DNA of 64,000 nt from Pseudaquidulcibacter sp041917055 (lineage in GTDB: Bacteria > Pseudomonadota > Alphaproteobacteria > Caulobacterales > Aquidulcibacteraceae): positions 99,218 through 163,217 of the forward strand of contig JAYRYJ010000009.1 in NCBI GenBank assembly GCA_041917055.1. The letters run 5' to 3'. The notes beneath the pieces are model-generated. The model was given only the letters and a program-made list of their open reading frames with translations, was not told the DNA's origin and did not search any database. Both the position numbers and the translations under genes were made by a program. Below, piece by piece: positions 42,709 through 52,474 of the stretch (position 1 is the stretch's first letter; each line of letters starts with the position of its first letter).

Positions 42709-42868
42709 TTCAATTTTCCAAAAGTATCGCTTAAAACTGTGCTTGCCCTTACAATCTGATACTTTCCAAAATCGAAAAAACAGAAAAAAACAGGTTTAGA
42801 TTACCCAAAAAGGCGGCAAGACCTAGGTGAACTGCGGACCTAATCGCTAGATAAAGATAAATTCCTCG

Positions 42869-42910
42869 ATTTTCAAGTCAAATGTCCAAATGATTTGACC
42901 ACTTGAAAAT
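42869..42910 (+). promoter_or_regulatory. Inverted repeat upstream of the POT transporter
   Basis: ATTTTCAAGTCAAAT (42869-42883) pairs with ATTTGACCACTTGAAAAT (42893-42910), with three unpaired bases in the right arm, around a nine-base loop. The repeat ends 35 bases before the transporter ATG. It may be an operator or a leader stem-loop. Confidence 0.4.
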
Positions 42911-42945
42911 TTCCCCTAAGAAAGTGTGCAAAAAGTGGGGCAAAA

Positions 42946-44313
42946 ATGATTTCAGATGACGCCGAAGTGCAAACCAAACCACAAAAAGACGATGACAAAG
43001 CCTTCCTAGGACACCCAAAAGCAATGGGCTTTATCGCTTTCACAGAAGCATGGGAGCGATTTTCATATTATGGAATGCAGTCCTTGCTCGTGCTTTATAT
43101 GTCGAAATTCCTTTTGCACCCGGGGCATGTTGAAAATATCTGGGGTTTTGAATTTTTTACCGCGCATTATAATGAAAAAGACCCAACTGCTTTGGCCTCA
43201 TTAATTTTCGGTGATTATGCCGCGTGGGTCTATATGACACCATTATTAGGCGGCCTGATTGCCGATAGGTTTTTGGGGCGCACGCCCGCCATTCTTACGG
43301 GTGCAGTTTTAATGGCAATGGGCCATTTCTTAATGGCTTTTGACCCGACATTTTTGATTGCGCTTTTGTGCTTAATAATGGGTTCGGGTTTTTTCAAAGG
43401 CAATCTTCAAGGCCAAGTCGGAAGCCTTTATGCGCCCGAAGATAATCGCCGCGCCGATGCGTTTCAAATCTACTATCTTGCGATTAATGCGGGCGTTATT
43501 ATTTCGCCTTTGATTGTCGGCACCTTGGGTGAAAAGGTCGGCTGGCATTGGGGTTTTGGCGCCGCTGGCGTTGGCATGGTGATTTCGATTTTCATCTATC
43601 TCGGTGGTCTCAAACTTTATCCAAAAAGTGTCATTGAAACCAAATCCGAGAAGCAGGAAAAACCAAAACTTAGTGCTGAAGATTGGAAAATGGTCGCTAT
43701 TTTGGCACTTATTGTTCCGGTTTTGGCGATTGGCATGCTTCCAAATCAAGAAATTTTCAATGCCTATCTAGTGTGGGGCGACCGCGATTTTAACCTTATG
43801 TGGAATGGCGAAAAATTGCCGACCACCTGGCTTGTAACCCTTGATTCCATTGTTTCTGTGGCGTTTTTGGCTATTGTCGCCATTTTCTTCCGTTGGTATG
43901 GCACAAAATGGAAAGAGCCCGACGAAATCACAAAAATCATTATCGGCACTTTCATTGCCATGCTTGGAATGCTTTGCCTTGTTATGGCGGAAATGACCAA
44001 AGGGCCTGATGGTAAAATCGGTCTATTCTGGCCGGTAATGTTCCATTTTGTAAACTCTATTGGTTTCGCAATGGTCTTGCCGATTGCACTGGCACTTTTC
44101 ATGCGCCTTGCACCCGTGCAATTGGTTGGGTTAGTAACCGGTATTTTCAATATCACATTCTTCATTGCCAATAAAACGGTTGGTAAGATTGGTGCGATGT
44201 TTGAAAAAATGCCGACTGTCCAATTTTGGTTGCTTCATGCGGCGGCGGCGGCTTTTGCGTGTGTGGTTTTCATAATATTGAAATTCACATTACGAAAAAA
44301 ACTTTCGTCATAG
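42946..44313 (+). CDS. Peptide MFS transporter (POT/PTR family)
   Basis: The 455-residue transporter has the POT signatures AWERFSYYGMQ (the ExxERFxYY proton-coupling motif), the FYxxINxG-type QIYYLAINAGVI, and GGLIADRFLGRT. It imports di- and tripeptides with protons. GTGGGG precedes the ATG. The gene stands alone between the minus-strand DUF2087 unit and the glycosyltransferase block; a 237-bp region upstream holds an inverted repeat. Confidence 0.88.
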   Translation: MISDDAEVQTKPQKDDDKAFLGHPKAMGFIAFTEAWERFSYYGMQSLLVLYMSKFLLHPGHVENIWGFEFFTAHYNEKDPTALASLIFGDYAAWVYMTPLLGGLIADRFLGRTPAILTGAVLMAMGHFLMAFDPTFLIALLCLIMGSGFFKGNLQGQVGSLYAPEDNRRADAFQIYYLAINAGVIISPLIVGTLGEKVGWHWGFGAAGVGMVISIFIYLGGLKLYPKSVIETKSEKQEKPKLSAEDWKMVAILALIVPVLAIGMLPNQEIFNAYLVWGDRDFNLMWNGEKLPTTWLVTLDSIVSVAFLAIVAIFFRWYGTKWKEPDEITKIIIGTFIAMLGMLCLVMAEMTKGPDGKIGLFWPVMFHFVNSIGFAMVLPIALALFMRLAPVQLVGLVTGIFNITFFIANKTVGKIGAMFEKMPTVQFWLLHAAAAAFACVVFIILKFTLRKKLSS

Positions 44314-44355
44314 AAAAGTTAATTGAGGGAAGAGTGAATTGAGGCAAAACGAATT

Positions 44356-47166
44356 ATGAAATCGATTGTAAGTGTTTCAAGTATTTCTTTTGCCAATTCG
44401 CGAATTCATATTAAGGGCGAATTCAAAGCGGGCTTGATTCATGGCTTCGATTTCAAAATAGGAATCGAATATTGCGGTATGCCGATTTGCTTAAAACCGC
44501 CAAATGTCCACACCGATATCAAGGCACACGCCGGGCGATTGGCATTCTCGCTTGAAAGTGAAACCGATTTTCGCCCACCTTTGGATTTAGTGATTTTCGT
44601 TCAATTAAATGGTGTCAGGCATTCGGTTGGCGAATTTTCAATAGGTTCTGAAAGCGAAAATATCGCCCCAAATGCGTCACTTGCGACAGCCAAAGAAAAT
44701 ATCGCGCCCAAGGCCGAAAATCCAGAATTGCCAAATATACAAAAAGAATTTATCGGCAATATGGGGCTGACGCATGATAATCGGCTATTGGGTTGGGTTG
44801 CAAACAAACATGACCCTGACGAAATTCTTTCAATTGATTTTGTGATTGATGGCAAATTATTTTCGCGCCAAACCGCAAGTGATTTTCGAATTGATTTGGC
44901 GCAAAAAGGCATTTGTAATATTGGTGGCGGCTTTCAATTTCCCATTCCAAGATATTTTGGAAAATCAGATGGAAAACATACTCTTGAAGTCTTGATAAGC
45001 GATAGCGATCAAAAGCTGCCAAATAATAAGATAGAATTCACTTCACTTGCAGAAATCCAAAATGGTTTTGCCCTTAATGATGAGATAATTGCAATAAATC
45101 GCGAAATTGCCATCATTATCCCAATCTATAACGCCCATGATTATGTCAAAGCCTGTATCGAAAGCGTGATTGAAAATACATTCTGTCCGGCACGCCTAAT
45201 ATTGATAAATGACAAAAGCACAGACGAAAGAATTGACAAATTATTGGATAGTTTCACGCATTTCACAAATATCCATGTGTTTCGCAATGAAACCAATCTT
45301 GGCTATACGGCAACAGTAAATCGGGGTATTGACGCCGCTGGTGAATTGGATTGCGTAATTCTAAATTCCGATACTTTGGTCGGGCCAAATTGGTTGCGTA
45401 ACCTTCAGATTAAGGCATATAGCGCGCCGAAAGTCGCGACCGTTACGCCAATGTCAAATAATGCAGGTGCATTTTCAACGCCGATTTATGGCGGTTGTGC
45501 GATTAATGAATTGGGTATGAATTTCCCTGATCTAGCGCGAATTGTCCTGCAAAATGGAAGTCTTCAACGCCTTGAAATTCCAACCGGAAACGGGTTTTGC
45601 CTTTATTTAAGGCGCGAAGCGATTAATAGTATCGGCAAATTCGATGCGCAATCTTTCCCTCGTGGATATGGCGAAGAAAATGATTTTTGTTGTCGCGCTA
45701 TCGATTGCGGATTTAGCAATCAAATCGACTTCAAAACCCTTATCGCCCACGAAGGTTCGGCAAGTTTCGGCATAGAAAAGCAAAAATTACTTAAATCTGG
45801 GCGCGAAATCATTGATGAAAAATTCCCTGAATATGGAAAATCAGTTTCGATTTTTTTACACAATGATTTATTTCGAAATGCGCGCTTTAAACTGTCAGAA
45901 GCCATTAAAGAAGCCCAAAAGGGCGGCAATAAAATTCGACCGCGCGCCTTATTTGTATTGTCAACAAAAACCGGTGGCACACCGCAAACCAATCGCGATT
46001 TGATGATTGGCCTGCAAAATCAATATGACACCTATGAATTATATTCCGACGGCATAAATATTGAATTATTTCATTTCGACGGCAAAAACTCCAGAAGCAT
46101 TTTTAAGCATATTTTGACCAATGAAATTCGACCTGCGACCCATGTTTCGACGGAATATGACGAAATATTGACCGAAATGCTTTTGAAATTTGGGTTTGAA
46201 TTATTGCATATTCGCCATATTGCGTGGCATGGATTGGGATTATCGCGCATTGCGAAAAATCTGAAAATTCCTGTTTTTTTCTCTTTCCATGATTTTTATA
46301 GTATTTGCCCGACTGTCAAATTAATAAATGAAAACAACGAATATTGCGGCGGCAATTGCAAAAGTGTGAGCGCAAATTGCATCGCAGAATTATGGCGCGA
46401 AGACGAAATGCCAATCCTTCATGATAATTTCGTTCATCGCTGGCGCAAATTTTTTGCAAAATTTTTGATGAATTGCGACGGTTTCATCACAACTTCGCAA
46501 TCAACCAAGGATTTGATTATATCTAAGTTTGAATTCCTAAAATCTCGCGATTTTCAGGTTATAGAGCATGGACGTGACTTTGGGGAAATCGCACAATTGG
46601 CCCGAAGCGTGGTCTTTGGTGAAAAAATGCGCATACTTGTTCCCGGAAATATTTCTGCGGCAAAAGGCGCTGAAATTATTCAAAAACTCGCGCCCCTAGT
46701 CGCTGATTTTGCCGAATTTCACATTATAGGTGACAGTGGGAAAATAATTGGTGGTGCAAATATTATTATTCATGGCAAATATGACAGACACGATTTCGCT
46801 AAATTGGTAAATAAAATCAGGCCGCATATTGGTGCTATATTTTCAATGTGGCCCGAAACCTATTGCCATACTTTAACCGAATGTTGGAGTTGCGGAATTC
46901 CTGTTTTCGGCTTTGATATCGGCGCAGTTGGCGAAAGGATTGCCAAAGCCAATGCCGGCTGGCTAATTAATCATGATGCCAATCCCGAAGAAATTGCCAA
47001 AAAATTGCGGCAAATAAAATCTGATGAGATTAATTATAACAAAGCAGTCAAACACACGATAGAGTGGCAAGATACGCACAAAAACGAAAATTCCATCTCT
47101 GTCATGGCTGAAAAATATTTCGAATTTTATCAAAGCGTAAATGCCAAATTCCGTGCATTCAATTGA
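44356..47166 (+). CDS. Large two-domain glycosyltransferase (GT2 plus GT-B/GT4-like)
   Basis: The 936-residue protein has three parts. Residues ~1-245 are a beta-rich region I do not recognise. Residues ~250-500 form a GT2 domain (IAIIIPIYNAHDYVKACIES, LINDKST, ETNLGYTATVNRGID, ILNSDTLVGPNWL; DxD-like NSD). Residues ~530-930 form a GT-B fold resembling GT4 (ILVPGNISAAKGAEI, FSMWPETYCHTLTECWSCGI, GERIAKANAGWLI). It probably adds two sugars in a row to a surface polysaccharide. It has no membrane segment, so it acts at the cytoplasmic face. The gene opens the sugar cluster. Confidence 0.82.
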   Translation: MKSIVSVSSISFANSRIHIKGEFKAGLIHGFDFKIGIEYCGMPICLKPPNVHTDIKAHAGRLAFSLESETDFRPPLDLVIFVQLNGVRHSVGEFSIGSESENIAPNASLATAKENIAPKAENPELPNIQKEFIGNMGLTHDNRLLGWVANKHDPDEILSIDFVIDGKLFSRQTASDFRIDLAQKGICNIGGGFQFPIPRYFGKSDGKHTLEVLISDSDQKLPNNKIEFTSLAEIQNGFALNDEIIAINREIAIIIPIYNAHDYVKACIESVIENTFCPARLILINDKSTDERIDKLLDSFTHFTNIHVFRNETNLGYTATVNRGIDAAGELDCVILNSDTLVGPNWLRNLQIKAYSAPKVATVTPMSNNAGAFSTPIYGGCAINELGMNFPDLARIVLQNGSLQRLEIPTGNGFCLYLRREAINSIGKFDAQSFPRGYGEENDFCCRAIDCGFSNQIDFKTLIAHEGSASFGIEKQKLLKSGREIIDEKFPEYGKSVSIFLHNDLFRNARFKLSEAIKEAQKGGNKIRPRALFVLSTKTGGTPQTNRDLMIGLQNQYDTYELYSDGINIELFHFDGKNSRSIFKHILTNEIRPATHVSTEYDEILTEMLLKFGFELLHIRHIAWHGLGLSRIAKNLKIPVFFSFHDFYSICPTVKLINENNEYCGGNCKSVSANCIAELWREDEMPILHDNFVHRWRKFFAKFLMNCDGFITTSQSTKDLIISKFEFLKSRDFQVIEHGRDFGEIAQLARSVVFGEKMRILVPGNISAAKGAEIIQKLAPLVADFAEFHIIGDSGKIIGGANIIIHGKYDRHDFAKLVNKIRPHIGAIFSMWPETYCHTLTECWSCGIPVFGFDIGAVGERIAKANAGWLINHDANPEEIAKKLRQIKSDEINYNKAVKHTIEWQDTHKNENSISVMAEKYFEFYQSVNAKFRAFN

Positions 47167-47248
47167 TTTATTAAAATGACTTGAAAAAATCACTCTGGCG
47201 CCCTATTGGTAGTCAAAAAACACTTACTGATAAAGTCAGGTTGCAATT

Positions 47249-49354
47249 ATGAGTTTGTTTGGGCGTGCATTTCGCCTGGTTACAAGAATAATAAATTTTC
47301 TGGGGGCAAAACTCCCGCAAAGCCAGGCCAAACTCAAATATAATGAAAAATACTTTGATACTGATTGGTATTCGACTACCTATCCAGATATTGCAGATTT
47401 TGATGGCACACCGTTTCAACATTTCATAAGACACGGAATTAAGGAAGGCAGGCAGGGGCGGTTTTTTGCACCTGTTTGGTATCGCGAATCGCATTCAGAT
47501 ATTCGCGCCTCAATCACAGACCCGTGGCAGCATTATTTGGAACATGGGCGCAACGAAGGGCGCGCGGCGATTTTTCATTATGTCCAATCGGCAGTAGAAG
47601 TTCCAAATACAAATAATTACCAAGAATGGCTTAGGTTTTATGATAATGAATTTGATGTGACCATTGAGGCAGCCGCCGAAATTATCACGCATTTTGAACT
47701 TAACACGAAATTTGAAATAATAATTACGCTTTCGCCCGACATTGCAAATGAAAGACTGGTCCAAGTTTTAGGCGCAATTGAAAAGCAAACTTATGCGCCG
47801 CAAAAATGCGTATTTGTTGCGCCAAAAACGATAAATTGGAAAGCCGCTGAAATTCAAAAAGTGATTTCGAAAATTACTTTTCCTATTGAAATTATTGAAT
47901 ACTCAAATGGGGAAAACCCGCTCGAAACGGTAAATGCCCATTTACAAAAAAGCGAGACTGAATATTTTGTATTTTCGGACGACAAAGCGCTTATTCATCG
48001 ATTTGCAACACTTTGGTTTGCCTTATTCATTAAGAAGAGTGACAAAGAAGCACTTATATATGGCGACGATGATATTTTACGCCATAATGGCCTAAGAGCT
48101 GAGCCTAATTTCAAATCAAAATTCAATCTTGAAATTGCGCAAACCCTAAATTTTGTCGGTCATATTGCCTGTGTAAAGCGCGAACAAATTCAAGAAATAA
48201 GTGGTTTTTGCGCCGAATTTGACAATATGTTTGATGCTTTACATGATTTATCTTTGACGTTTTTTGCAAAACACGGCGCATTAAGTATAGGGCACATGCA
48301 AAGAGTTTTGTCGCATATTTTGACTGACCATCGCAAGTGGCATTCAAATCCATTGGTTCAGCAAAGGCATATAAATAATAATGGTTTACACGCCCAAATT
48401 GTCCCAATTCCCGAAGTTCCGTCTTTAACACGTATCAAATATTCCTTAATCGGTCGCAAGCCATTAGTATCAATCATAATTCCGACGCGCGACAAATTGG
48501 ATATTCTTAAAAAATGTGTAGATTCAATTCTTGAACTTACAAATTATGAAAATTTTGAAATAATAATCGTCGATAATAATTCTATCGAAGCCGAGACTTT
48601 AGAGTATTTGGAATTTGTGGCATCGCACAAGAAGATTTCTGTCTTACGCCTCGAATGTGCGTTCAACTTCTCCTATCTGAATAATCAAGCCGTCAAAAAG
48701 GCTAAAGGCTCGCAAATTGTTTTGATGAATAATGATATTGAAGTCATTACTCCAACTTGGATTGAGGAGATGCTAGCATATTCCCAACATGAAAATACCG
48801 GATGTGTCGGGGCGCGCCTCTATTATGAAAATGAACAGATTCAACATTCCGGTGTTTTATGCGGGTTTCATGGCGTGGCAGGACATAGATTGCGCAATGT
48901 GCCGCGCGGCGACCCCGGGCCAAATTGCCTTATCGTTGTCCCGCAAGAAATAAGTGCGGTAACTGCAGCGGTGATGATGATTAAGAAATCAGTCCTGGAA
49001 AAAGCGGGCGGCCTTGATGAGGGTCTCGCAGTGGCATTCAATGACGTTGATTTATGTTTGAAAGTTAAAATGCTTGGCTATCGCAATATATATGTCCCGT
49101 CGGCAGAATTTTTTCATTATGAATCTGTCACGCGGGGTGCTGATGATACACCTGAAAAGAAAATTCGCGAACAAAGAGAAATTGGTATAATGAAAAATCG
49201 ATGGGGACATCAATTGGGGCACGATGATTTGTATTCACCAAATTTAACTTTGGTCGCCGAAGATTTGTCTTTGGCGTTTCCGCCGCGCCAACCTACTATT
49301 CAGGCAATTGCCGACAAAAAAATTCTACCATTCACTGAGGAGGAAATCGCATGA
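47249..49354 (+). CDS. Glycosyltransferase family 2 with N-terminal repeats
   Basis: The 701-residue protein begins with two copies of a FDxxWYxxxYPDI...HFIRHGIKEGR-type motif (residues ~30-105), seen in cell-surface glycosyltransferases. Next is a degenerate GT-A domain (LIYGDDDILRHNG, IAQTLNFVGHIACV), then a full GT2 domain from ~residue 405 (VSIIIPTRDKLDILKKCVDS, IIIVDNNS, LMNNDIEVITPTWIEEML, GGLDEGLAVAFNDVDLCLK). Rhamnose or similar sugars are typical substrates, but this is inferred. It overlaps galU by 4 bp, so it is in the same operon. Confidence 0.84.
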   Translation: MSLFGRAFRLVTRIINFLGAKLPQSQAKLKYNEKYFDTDWYSTTYPDIADFDGTPFQHFIRHGIKEGRQGRFFAPVWYRESHSDIRASITDPWQHYLEHGRNEGRAAIFHYVQSAVEVPNTNNYQEWLRFYDNEFDVTIEAAAEIITHFELNTKFEIIITLSPDIANERLVQVLGAIEKQTYAPQKCVFVAPKTINWKAAEIQKVISKITFPIEIIEYSNGENPLETVNAHLQKSETEYFVFSDDKALIHRFATLWFALFIKKSDKEALIYGDDDILRHNGLRAEPNFKSKFNLEIAQTLNFVGHIACVKREQIQEISGFCAEFDNMFDALHDLSLTFFAKHGALSIGHMQRVLSHILTDHRKWHSNPLVQQRHINNNGLHAQIVPIPEVPSLTRIKYSLIGRKPLVSIIIPTRDKLDILKKCVDSILELTNYENFEIIIVDNNSIEAETLEYLEFVASHKKISVLRLECAFNFSYLNNQAVKKAKGSQIVLMNNDIEVITPTWIEEMLAYSQHENTGCVGARLYYENEQIQHSGVLCGFHGVAGHRLRNVPRGDPGPNCLIVVPQEISAVTAAVMMIKKSVLEKAGGLDEGLAVAFNDVDLCLKVKMLGYRNIYVPSAEFFHYESVTRGADDTPEKKIREQREIGIMKNRWGHQLGHDDLYSPNLTLVAEDLSLAFPPRQPTIQAIADKKILPFTEEEIA

Positions 49355-50229
49355 CCCATAAAAAAATACGTAAAGCGGTTTTACCTGTCGCGGGTTTCGG
49401 AACGCGGGTTTTACCGGCGACTAAAAGCCTTCCAAAAGAAATGTTACCGGTTTTTGACCGCCCTGCGGTGCATTGGGTGGTCGATGAAGCATTGGCGGCG
49501 GGCATTGAGCATTTTGTTTTTGTGACGGGTCGTAACAAAACCTCGATATCCGACTATTTCGACCGTTCTTATGAATTGGAAGATACTTTGCAGCGCCAAG
49601 GCAAGGATGCGGCCTTAGAAATGCTACAAAATATGTTGCCGGAAGCGGGCGCAAAAAGTTTCGTGCGCCAACAATCGCCATTAGGCTTGGGTCATGCAGT
49701 TTGGTGCGCGCGCTATATAATTGGTGACGAACCATTTGCCGTTCTTTTGCCGGATGTTCTAATCCAAGGCGAAACTTCGTGCCTTAAACAAATGATTGAC
49801 GCCTATGATAAAACCGGCGGCAATATTATTGCGGTTGACCAAGTCCCGATGGATCAAGTTTCGAGTTATGGCGTAATTGCCCATGGCGAACGCGATGGCG
49901 CAATTATGAAAATTACCGATATGGTTGAAAAACCGCCAATTGATAAAGCACCGAGCAATTTGAAAATCACCGGTCGCTATATTCTTCAACCCGAAATTTT
50001 TAATATTCTTGAAACTCAAGAACGTGGTGCGGGTGGTGAGATTCAACTTACTGATGCAATGCATACTTTGATGAAATCCCAAGACTTTTGGGCCTTGGAA
50101 TTTCAAGGCGAGGATTTTGATTGCGGTTCGCGCCTTGGCTATACTGAGGCTTTCCTTGCTTATGCATTAAATTCACAAGATTTAGGTGATGATGTTAAGG
50201 CATTGGTTAAAGGCATGATTAATGGCTAA
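49351..50229 (+). CDS. galU: UTP--glucose-1-phosphate uridylyltransferase
   Basis: The 292-residue enzyme has the nucleotidyltransferase signature KAVLPVAGFGTRVLPATKS, the catalytic region LPDVLIQGE and VEKPPIDKAPSNL, and GEIQLTDAM. It makes UDP-glucose, precursor of UDP-galactose via the next gene and of surface glycans. It overlaps the upstream glycosyltransferase by 4 bp and galE by 8 bp, so translation of the group is coupled. Confidence 0.92.
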   Translation: MTHKKIRKAVLPVAGFGTRVLPATKSLPKEMLPVFDRPAVHWVVDEALAAGIEHFVFVTGRNKTSISDYFDRSYELEDTLQRQGKDAALEMLQNMLPEAGAKSFVRQQSPLGLGHAVWCARYIIGDEPFAVLLPDVLIQGETSCLKQMIDAYDKTGGNIIAVDQVPMDQVSSYGVIAHGERDGAIMKITDMVEKPPIDKAPSNLKITGRYILQPEIFNILETQERGAGGEIQLTDAMHTLMKSQDFWALEFQGEDFDCGSRLGYTEAFLAYALNSQDLGDDVKALVKGMING

Positions 50230-51202
50230 TCTTAATATTCTGGTTGCAGGCGGCGCGGGCTTTATTGGTGCGCATACTTGTAAATTATTGAGGGCAAACG
50301 GTTTTACACCTGTCACTTTGGATAATTTATCGACCGGATATGAAAAAGCCGTGCTTTATGGCCCGTTTGTCAAAGGCGACTTGCGAGAGCGTGACAAAAT
50401 CGCGCAAATTGTGAAAGAATATGACATTAAGGCCGCAATCCATTTCGCCGCCTTTTCATTGGTTGGTGAAAGTGTAAGTAATCCCAAAAAATATTATGAT
50501 AATAATGTCTCGGCGGCGATTGAATTTGCTGATGCCTTGCTTGCCGCAGGCTTGGATAAATTGGTGTTTTCGTCAACTGCGGCGGTTTATGGCAATCCGC
50601 AAACTGATTTGATTGATGAGGAACATCAAAAACTGCCGATAAACCCATATGGTGCAACCAAATTGGCATTTGAAGGCGCGTTAAAATGGTTTGATGAAGC
50701 CCATGGTTTGAAACACGTAATTTTGCGATACTTCAATGCCGCAGGTTCGGATTTTGACGTAGAAGTCGGCGAAAGTCATGAACCGGAAAGTCATTTAATT
50801 CCATTAATTTGCAAAGCGGCGATTGGCACAGGAAAGCCTTTAAATGTTTTTGGCACTGATTATGATACACCTGACGGCACTGCAATCCGCGATTATATTC
50901 ATGCTTTCGATTTGGCAATGGCACATATTGAGGCCATCAAATATCTTATGAATGGCGGACAAAGCGACGCCTTTAATGTTGGCACGGGTCTGGGAATAAG
51001 TGTCAAACAGGCAATTGTCGCGGCGCAAAATCAATTCGCCGAAGTGCCGCATTCTTATGCGCCGCGCCGCGCCGGTGATCCGCCGATATTAGTGGCGGAT
51101 GCCAAAAAAATTAAGTCCAAATTCAATTGGAAGCCGCAATTCTCTGATATTGATACTATCATAAAAACTGCAAAAGCGTGGCAGGAAAATCGAAAATATT
51201 AA
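50222..51202 (+). CDS. galE: UDP-glucose 4-epimerase
   Basis: The 326-residue extended SDR has the NAD-binding GGAGFIGAHTCKLL, the FSSTAAVYGNP motif and the catalytic NPYGATK, and RDYIHAFDLA. It interconverts UDP-glucose and UDP-galactose. The context (galU upstream) supports this assignment over other sugar epimerases. The 94-bp gap to the next gene may hold a promoter or simply mark the sub-operon border. Confidence 0.9.
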   Translation: MANLNILVAGGAGFIGAHTCKLLRANGFTPVTLDNLSTGYEKAVLYGPFVKGDLRERDKIAQIVKEYDIKAAIHFAAFSLVGESVSNPKKYYDNNVSAAIEFADALLAAGLDKLVFSSTAAVYGNPQTDLIDEEHQKLPINPYGATKLAFEGALKWFDEAHGLKHVILRYFNAAGSDFDVEVGESHEPESHLIPLICKAAIGTGKPLNVFGTDYDTPDGTAIRDYIHAFDLAMAHIEAIKYLMNGGQSDAFNVGTGLGISVKQAIVAAQNQFAEVPHSYAPRRAGDPPILVADAKKIKSKFNWKPQFSDIDTIIKTAKAWQENRKY

Positions 51203-51296
51203 GTCAGAATCGTGTTTGTAGTGAATTGTCGCAATTATTGGTTTGGTTTGTTTTGACAAGGCTTTATATGGAAACTGAAATTTTCTGAGGGTCAAA

Positions 51297-52460
51297 ATGG
51301 CAATTCAATTCATCGATTTAAAAGCGCAACGTGAATATTTAGGCAAGAAGATAGATGACGCAATTATGGGCGTTGTCGAATCCTGTGCCTTTGTAATGGG
51401 TCCGCAAGTTCGCGAATTTGAGGCGAATTTGGCAAGATTTGCCGGCGCGCAATATTCTCTATCTTGCGCCAATGGCACTGATGCGATTTATTTGCCATTA
51501 ATGGCATGGGGTATAGGTGCGGGTGATGCGGTTTTTTGCCCATCATTCACATTTGCCGCCACTGCCGAAGTTATTCCTTGGACAGGTGCGACGGGTGTTT
51601 TTGTCGATATTCTTGACGATACGTTCAATATCGACCCCGAAGCATTGGAAAAAGCGGTTGAGGAAGTGGTTGCACAAGGCAAATTAGTGCCAAAAGTCGT
51701 TATTGCCGTTGATTTATTCGGCCAAGCCGCAGATTACCCGAAAATTCGCGCCATTTGCGATAAATATGGCATGAAATTGATTTCGGACTCGGCACAAGGT
51801 TTTGGCTGCACCTTAAATGGCAAACACCCAATCGAGTGGGCTGATGCGCAAACCACCAGTTTTTTCCCTGCTAAACCATTGGGTTGCTATGGTGATGGTG
51901 GCGCGGTTATTACTAATTCTAAAACCGATTGGGATTTGATGGATAGTTTCAGGGTGCATGGCAAAGCCGTCGCGCAAGATTTAGAAGGCAAAAACTTCGA
52001 TCATGATCCGAAATATATGAATATGCGCGTCGGTATGAATAGTCGCCTTGATACGATTCAGGCCGCTATTCTCATTGAGAAACTCAATATTTTTGCCGAA
52101 GAAATTGAAAAGAGAAATGCGGTCGCGGCACGATATAATGAGGCATTGAAAGACGTTTGCGTCACTCCGTCAGTTATTGAAAATGGCATTTCAAATTGGG
52201 CGCAATACACAATCCAAATTGCAAATCGTGATGGCCTAATGGCATATTTGCGTGAAAAAGGAATACCGTCTGCGGCCTATTATCCAATACCAATGCATGT
52301 CCAAGGGCCGTATTTGGATTTTGTAAATTCTGGCTATGGCAAATTGCCGATTACGGAACATAAAGCAGATGTCGTAATGTCTTTGCCAATGCATCCATAT
52401 CTTGATAAAGAGACCCAAGATTTGATTATTGGTGCAATTAAAGATTTTTGCGTCAAATAA
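51297..52460 (+). CDS. DegT/DnrJ/EryC1/StrS family aminotransferase
   Basis: The 387-residue PLP enzyme has the family blocks CANGTDAIYLPL, SFTFAATAEVI, ISDSAQGFGC, and TTSFFPAKPLGCYGDGGAV, with the PLP-binding lysine in FFPAKPLG. It transaminates a keto-sugar nucleotide, for instance a dTDP- or UDP-linked 3- or 4-keto sugar. AGGG before the ATG is a good ribosome site. With rfbB next to it, a dTDP-amino sugar is possible, but the matching ketoisomerase or acyltransferase genes are absent. Confidence 0.87.
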   Translation: MAIQFIDLKAQREYLGKKIDDAIMGVVESCAFVMGPQVREFEANLARFAGAQYSLSCANGTDAIYLPLMAWGIGAGDAVFCPSFTFAATAEVIPWTGATGVFVDILDDTFNIDPEALEKAVEEVVAQGKLVPKVVIAVDLFGQAADYPKIRAICDKYGMKLISDSAQGFGCTLNGKHPIEWADAQTTSFFPAKPLGCYGDGGAVITNSKTDWDLMDSFRVHGKAVAQDLEGKNFDHDPKYMNMRVGMNSRLDTIQAAILIEKLNIFAEEIEKRNAVAARYNEALKDVCVTPSVIENGISNWAQYTIQIANRDGLMAYLREKGIPSAAYYPIPMHVQGPYLDFVNSGYGKLPITEHKADVVMSLPMHPYLDKETQDLIIGAIKDFCVK

Positions 52461-52474
52461 TACGGGGAAAGCAA

